DNA of 64,000 bases from Chryseobacterium sp. MFBS3-17 (lineage in GTDB: Bacteria > Bacteroidota > Bacteroidia > Flavobacteriales > Weeksellaceae). The translations under genes and the position numbers were made by a program. Under the pieces are notes generated by a model. It searched no databases. It was not told the origin of the DNA and saw nothing but the letters and a program-made list of their open reading frames with translations. The DNA is taken from contig NZ_JAJEWK010000007.1 in the NCBI RefSeq assembly GCF_020687745.1, positions 1 through 64,000 on the forward strand. Direction: 5' to 3'. Positions 59,739-64,000 of this stretch are shown here, piece after piece (the stretch's first letter is position 1; each line of letters opens with the position of its first letter).

Positions 59739-62717
59739 ATGAAAAAAATCCTAAGCCAATGGATGATGTTGGTCATGGTTTTATGGGGTGTATTAAGCAC
59801 TGCACAATCGAAATCCATAACCGGTATTGTTTCCGCAAACGGTAATCCAATCGGAGGAGTCGAAGTTCTACAAGAAGGAACTTCAAATACAACAATTTCT
59901 TCATCAGCAGGTCAATATGCCATTGTTACTAACGGTGAAAAACCTTTACTCATTTTTTCACATCCCGACTATCAACACCAAGAGGTATCTGTAAGCAATC
60001 AATCAGTAATTGATGTTGATCTTAAAGAAAGAGTCAACGAAATAAAAGAAGTTGTCATCAACGCAGGTTACTATTCTGTAAAAGACAGGGAAAAAACAGG
60101 AAGTATTGCAAAAGTATCTTCTGAAGACATCCAAAACCAGCCTGTAACTAATGTGCTTTCTGCAGTGCAAGGTCGGATGGCTGGTGTTAGCATTACGCAA
60201 TCTTCCGGAATTAGTGGAGGTGGTTATGACATCCAAATCAGAGGAAGAAATAGTCTCCGACGTGAAGGAAATGAGCCACTTTACATCATAGACGGTGTGC
60301 CGATTGTCGCTGAAACGCCTGCAAGATTTGGGGCATCAGTTTTACCTTATTCATCACTGAATCCTTTGAATAGTATCAATCCCAATGATATTGAAAGTTT
60401 CGAGATCTTAAAAGACGCTGATGCTACCGCCATTTATGGATCGCGTGGCGCAAATGGTGTTATTCTTATTACAACTAAGAAAGGCAGAAAGAATAGGATG
60501 GAAATCAGTTTCAATGCAGCTCAATCGTTCAGTACTGTTGCCAGAAAGATGAAAATGATGAATACCCAACAGTATTTGGATATGCGGAGGCAGGCGTATG
60601 AAAATGACGGTATTACAACCTATCCTGCAACGGCTTTTGATGTGAACGGGACTTGGGATCAGTCCCGAGAAACCGATTGGCAAAAAGAACTGTTAGGGAA
60701 TACTGCAACCAATAATTTAATTCAATTAACGGCTTCTGGTGGTGGTGAAAACACTTCTTATAGAATCAGCTATGCACATAATGAAAATTCGACTGTATTT
60801 CCAAGTGATTTTGGTTATAAAACTAATAATATAGCTTCCAACATTATGTACTCAAGTCCAGATAAAAAATGGAATCTAACCGTATCCAATCTTTTCTCTA
60901 CACAAAAGAACAATGTCATTAAGGACGACTACACTTCAAGGGCTCTGCTACTAAGTCCGAATGCACCAGCATTATACAATTCGGATGGAAGTTTAAATTG
61001 GGAAAACAATACCTTTACCAATCCAGTAGCAGCTTTTGAAAGCAGTTATTCTTATGATGCCAAGACTTTCAACACAGGTATAACTGCAAGCTACCAAATT
61101 TTCCCCTTTCTTCAATTAAAAATGGATGGTGGTATTAATTACACCACCTTCGAAGAATGGTCTATCACACCGCACACCATTTACAATCCGTCATATGGAC
61201 TAACAAGTGCCAATTCTTCATCGTTTAAAAATAATCAACAAACGTTCTCCTACATCTTGGAGCCACAGCTGCTAGCCGACTGGTCATTGAACCAGCATCG
61301 ATTCAATTTACTGGTAGGCTCTACCTTACAACAAACGGCAACGAGTCAGAATGCCATCCAAGGATATGGCTTTGAAACCAATGCACTTATTAGAAACTTG
61401 GCGGCAGCAAAAACAAAAATCATTTCGGATTTAGTGGAAACCGATTACAATTACGCTGCGGTTTTTGGAAGACTCAACTACGCATTGAAAGGCAGATATA
61501 TTATCAACTTTACGGCGCGTCGGGATGGTTCCAGCAGGTTTGGTGACGGCAACCGTTTTGCAAATTTCGGAGCAGTTGGTGCGGCTTGGATTTTTTCGGA
61601 AGAAGAATTGCTCAAAAACCTAAAGTGGCTGTCATTTGGTAAACTTCGTGCGAGTTACGGAACATCTGGGAACGACAAAATAGGAGATTATCAATTCTTA
61701 GACACCTATACGGTTTCCTCAACGATTTATGACGGAGTTACAGGACTTTTGCCTTCGAGATTGTACAACCCCAATTTCAGTTGGGAAAAAACGACGAAGA
61801 AAGAAATTGCTTTGGAGTTGGCTTTTTTGAAGAATAGAATCAATTTATCATCAGCATATTTCAACAATACTTCATCCAATCAGCTGGTAGGTATTCCTTT
61901 GCCGGCGACTACAGGTTTTTCTACAATCAACGCCAATCTTCCTGCAACGGTTCGCAATACAGGTTGGGAATTTGAAGCAATGGCGAGACCGTTTTCATCA
62001 AAGTCACAACTTAAATGGGAAACCGCAATCAATTTAACTATTCCTAGAAATAAATTGGTAGCATTTCCAAATTTAGAAGGTTCTACTTATGCCAATCAGT
62101 ATGTTGTGGGCGAGCCAACAAACATTGTTAAAGTCTACCAGTACAATGGTATTGATTCAGAAAAAGGTTTGTACCAGTTCACAGACGTTAATGGAGACGG
62201 AAAAATTACTTCTCCAGAAGATAACAAAACGGTTGAAACACTTGGACAGAGATGGTTTGGTGGGTGGTCGAACAGTATCACTTACAAAAATTTGAGTCTA
62301 AGTTTCTTGTTACAGTTTGTAAAACAAAAAAATTGGAATTACAATAAACTGATTTTGACGCCTGGATCATTTCATAACCAGCCAGTTGAGGTTCTCGATG
62401 TATGGTCGCTAAATAATCCTACAGGAACTTATATGCCCTATAGCGCAGGAACCAATGTACCGATTAATACCCTCTACAATTATTACCGGAACAGCACCGC
62501 AGCTATAGGCGACGCTTCTTTCGTACGGCTCAAGAATGTGCAACTTAGCTACAAACTACCATTGCGGAATAACATCACTAAAGAAGTCACCATTTATGCC
62601 CAAGGTCAAAATCTGTTGACTTGGACCAACTATTTTGGATTAGATCCGGAATTTTTGATCATAGGGTATTTACCTCCTCTTAAAACATTTGCTTTAGGAA
62701 CTACAATAACTTTTTAA
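59739..62717 (+). CDS. SusC/RagA-family TonB-dependent transporter on the island
   Basis: A 992-residue outer-membrane barrel. Signal peptide MMLVMVLWGVLSTAQ; an N-terminal carboxypeptidase-regulatory-like domain (ITGIVSANGNPIGGVEVLQEG) at about 27-95; plug motifs VLSAVQGRMAGVSITQS, YIIDGVPI and ILKDADATAIYGSRGANGVILI; the final strand is TFALGTTITF. Unlike the SusC at 22378 it retains the regulatory domain, and its codon use is AT-rich like the rest of the island, so it is accessory. It is followed by its SusD partner 11 bp downstream. Substrate unknown. Confidence 0.94.
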   Translation: MKKILSQWMMLVMVLWGVLSTAQSKSITGIVSANGNPIGGVEVLQEGTSNTTISSSAGQYAIVTNGEKPLLIFSHPDYQHQEVSVSNQSVIDVDLKERVNEIKEVVINAGYYSVKDREKTGSIAKVSSEDIQNQPVTNVLSAVQGRMAGVSITQSSGISGGGYDIQIRGRNSLRREGNEPLYIIDGVPIVAETPARFGASVLPYSSLNPLNSINPNDIESFEILKDADATAIYGSRGANGVILITTKKGRKNRMEISFNAAQSFSTVARKMKMMNTQQYLDMRRQAYENDGITTYPATAFDVNGTWDQSRETDWQKELLGNTATNNLIQLTASGGGENTSYRISYAHNENSTVFPSDFGYKTNNIASNIMYSSPDKKWNLTVSNLFSTQKNNVIKDDYTSRALLLSPNAPALYNSDGSLNWENNTFTNPVAAFESSYSYDAKTFNTGITASYQIFPFLQLKMDGGINYTTFEEWSITPHTIYNPSYGLTSANSSSFKNNQQTFSYILEPQLLADWSLNQHRFNLLVGSTLQQTATSQNAIQGYGFETNALIRNLAAAKTKIISDLVETDYNYAAVFGRLNYALKGRYIINFTARRDGSSRFGDGNRFANFGAVGAAWIFSEEELLKNLKWLSFGKLRASYGTSGNDKIGDYQFLDTYTVSSTIYDGVTGLLPSRLYNPNFSWEKTTKKEIALELAFLKNRINLSSAYFNNTSSNQLVGIPLPATTGFSTINANLPATVRNTGWEFEAMARPFSSKSQLKWETAINLTIPRNKLVAFPNLEGSTYANQYVVGEPTNIVKVYQYNGIDSEKGLYQFTDVNGDGKITSPEDNKTVETLGQRWFGGWSNSITYKNLSLSFLLQFVKQKNWNYNKLILTPGSFHNQPVEVLDVWSLNNPTGTYMPYSAGTNVPINTLYNYYRNSTAAIGDASFVRLKNVQLSYKLPLRNNITKEVTIYAQGQNLLTWTNYFGLDPEFLIIGYLPPLKTFALGTTITF

Positions 62718-62728
62718 TAGAACTTATT

Positions 62729-64000
62729 ATGAAAAATAAAATCAAAAATATCTTCAAAATAATTTTAGTGAGTGGATGGTTATTCACATCGTGTAGCGAT
62801 TGGATAGAAACTGATTTTCCACAGAACCAAATTGCTACTGAACAAGTTTTTGAAGATGTGCAGTCTGCAAATGCAGCTTTAGCAGGGCTGTATGGTAATC
62901 TATGGAACAGTTCACTTATTTCCGGCGGATATGACGGTTTAGGAGCTTTGCTTTCTTCTTACACAGATGATCTCACTTGCTTTTATGCAGATAATGGAAA
63001 TGGAGCTTTGGATTTATATCATAACCAACAACTTTCAACAAACATAATGGTAGATAAAGTTTGGACCTCTACATATCAACAAATATACATGACCAATTCT
63101 ATCATTCATGGAACTGAAAATTCTACCACAATATCAAGTACTGAAAAGAACAGAATTATTGGAGAATCTTTGTTTATCCGTACATTATTGTACTTCAATT
63201 TAGTACAGATTTTTGGTGATATTCCTTATACAGAATCAATAGATTATGAATACAATAGAACTTTAACAAAGTCAACGGTTAGTGCTCTTCTCACAAAATT
63301 GGAAATGGACATCGAAAAGGCAATAGAATTGCTTCCGGAGGAATATAGAAGTGCAGAAAGAATCTATGTCAATAAATCGACTGCAATGATGTTAAAAGCG
63401 AAACTTATGTTGTTATCAGGAAAATGGCAGGAAACGGAAACAATAAGTAAATCGCTTTTGCAAAATCCTAGTTATTCTCTTGAGGGTGATGTAACAAAAG
63501 TTTTTACTAAAACCAACCATGGAATTTTGTGGCAGTTAAAACCGAAAAATAATGGTGACGCCACAAAGGAATATACTTTATACTACTTTAATAATTCAAT
63601 TCCCAACAGATATGCACTCACGCAAGATCTTTTCAACAACTTTTCTTCACAGGATTTACGTTTGCAGCATTGGATATCCACAATAACGGTTAATCAAAAT
63701 AATTATTACCGTTCAATGAAATATAAAAATGCTGCCGGAAATACAACAGAATATTCGGTCGTATTTCGCATCGCTGAATTGTATTACATCCTTGCTGAAA
63801 GTTTAATTAAACAAAACAAATTGACCGAAGCGATCTCCTACCTCAATGTAATTAGAACGAGAGCAGGGTTGCCATTATTGTCTACTAATTTATCTGCAAG
63901 CCAAATATTACAGGAACTTCAAGTAGATAAAAGACGTGAATTTTTTGCCGAGATGGGTCATCGTTTTTTTGATCTTAAAAGATGGGGATTACTACCAAAT
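62729..64000 (+). CDS. SusD/RagB-family lipoprotein, 3' end outside window
   Basis: 424 codons are open to the window edge. It begins MKNKIKNIFKIILVSGWLFTSCSDW with lipobox FTSC (Cys at 22). SusD features are QIATEQVFEDVQSANAALAGLYGN, GESLFIRTLLYFNLVQIFGDIPYTES, and near the edge FRIAELYYILAESLIKQ and VDKRREFFAEMGHRFFDLKRWG, the well-known C-terminal SusD block. It probably lacks only a few dozen residues. It pairs with the SusC at 59739. Confidence 0.94.
   Translation, partial: MKNKIKNIFKIILVSGWLFTSCSDWIETDFPQNQIATEQVFEDVQSANAALAGLYGNLWNSSLISGGYDGLGALLSSYTDDLTCFYADNGNGALDLYHNQQLSTNIMVDKVWTSTYQQIYMTNSIIHGTENSTTISSTEKNRIIGESLFIRTLLYFNLVQIFGDIPYTESIDYEYNRTLTKSTVSALLTKLEMDIEKAIELLPEEYRSAERIYVNKSTAMMLKAKLMLLSGKWQETETISKSLLQNPSYSLEGDVTKVFTKTNHGILWQLKPKNNGDATKEYTLYYFNNSIPNRYALTQDLFNNFSSQDLRLQHWISTITVNQNNYYRSMKYKNAAGNTTEYSVVFRIAELYYILAESLIKQNKLTEAISYLNVIRTRAGLPLLSTNLSASQILQELQVDKRREFFAEMGHRFFDLKRWGLLPN

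Larger units (their letters stand above)
48913..64000. mobile_element. AT-rich genomic island (probable integrative element), one end
   Basis: Starting at the 3' end of tRNA-Ser, GC content drops visibly. The gene content becomes a PRTRC cassette, SSB, small XRE-like regulators, an accessory operon and a SusCD pair, all typical of Bacteroidota integrative conjugative elements. No integrase, relaxase, tra genes or repeated tRNA end is visible, so the far end lies beyond the window and the element type is inferred. Confidence 0.6.

Noticed and set aside
48913-64000. Duplicate of the tRNA-Ser 3' end marking the far island boundary
   Set aside because: Looked for the TTCGAATCCCTC...TTTCTCC block again and did not see it in the window; the other end must lie beyond 64000.
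1-64000. CRISPR arrays, rRNA operons or prophage structural genes
   Set aside because: No regularly spaced repeats, no rRNA-like conserved segments and no capsid, tail or terminase proteins were seen. The holin-like gene at 29466 belongs to a common chromosomal membrane-protein family.

Overview
The window looks like a chromosome segment of a Bacteroidota member, most likely of the Flavobacteriia (Chryseobacterium/Weeksellaceae-like). The reasons are SusC/SusD outer-membrane pairs, a type IX secretion C-terminal signal, promoters of the form TTTG-N19/20-TAnnTTTG, start codons without strong Shine-Dalgarno sequences, and a PRTRC cassette of the kind found on Bacteroidota conjugative elements. 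By eye, positions 1 to about 48,900 are near 45-50% GC. From a tRNA-Ser gene onward the DNA is clearly more AT-rich, about one third GC.

Core part, left to right: the 5' tip of an IS3-type transposase (1-49); an FAD oxidoreductase and a Zn/Cd-type P-type ATPase (256-3519); a run of secreted surface proteins (3826-8594); tRNA-Leu(CAG) and a VOC-fold enzyme (9287-10030); an operon of ankyrin protein, DUF2271 protein, PepSY/flavodoxin-reductase membrane protein and ApbE that looks like an extracytosolic flavin electron-transfer system (10438-15614); a mutagenic repair cassette of S24-type regulator, Y-family polymerase and DnaE-like polymerase (15669-20797); a T9SS cargo protein; and a SusC-SusD-glycerophosphodiesterase-phosphoesterase operon (22378-29226). 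Then come a small holin-like membrane protein, the glycogen operon glgB-glgA-glgC (30068-35256, GlgB with a long lysine-rich tail), the 2-oxoglutarate dehydrogenase genes sucA-sucB, apaG, a DnaQ-like exonuclease, two alpha/beta hydrolases around a CNNM/CBS protein, a POT peptide transporter and a LysM protein.

From the tRNA-Ser(TGA) gene at 48828-48912 to the window edge lies what appears to be one end of an integrated mobile island. It carries a leftward PRTRC cassette (SSB, proteins E, C, F-like, B and ThiF; 49204-53359), a compact seven-gene rightward operon (54169-58354), a small regulator, a 171-nt nested inverted-repeat structure, and a second SusC/SusD pair cut by the window end. No integrase, relaxase or tra gene is visible.

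The most interesting unit is 54169-58354: an acyl-carrier-like protein, an XRE repressor, an ImmA/IrrE metallopeptidase, a divergent thymidylate-synthase-like enzyme, a protein like the helical 5-hmdU DNA kinase / thymine-pyrophosphorylase families, a MazG-C-like pyrophosphohydrolase and an AcpS phosphopantetheinyl transferase. The genes overlap or nearly touch, follow a good promoter with operator-like half-sites, and lie between two imperfect direct repeats of about 100 bp. I infer a pyrimidine or base hypermodification system, possibly with a carrier-protein-bound substrate and under repressor/protease control.

A second notable pattern is a dispersed intergenic element (near 9118, 45142 and 47213) whose flanks are conserved while its central hairpin is a different sequence in each copy.
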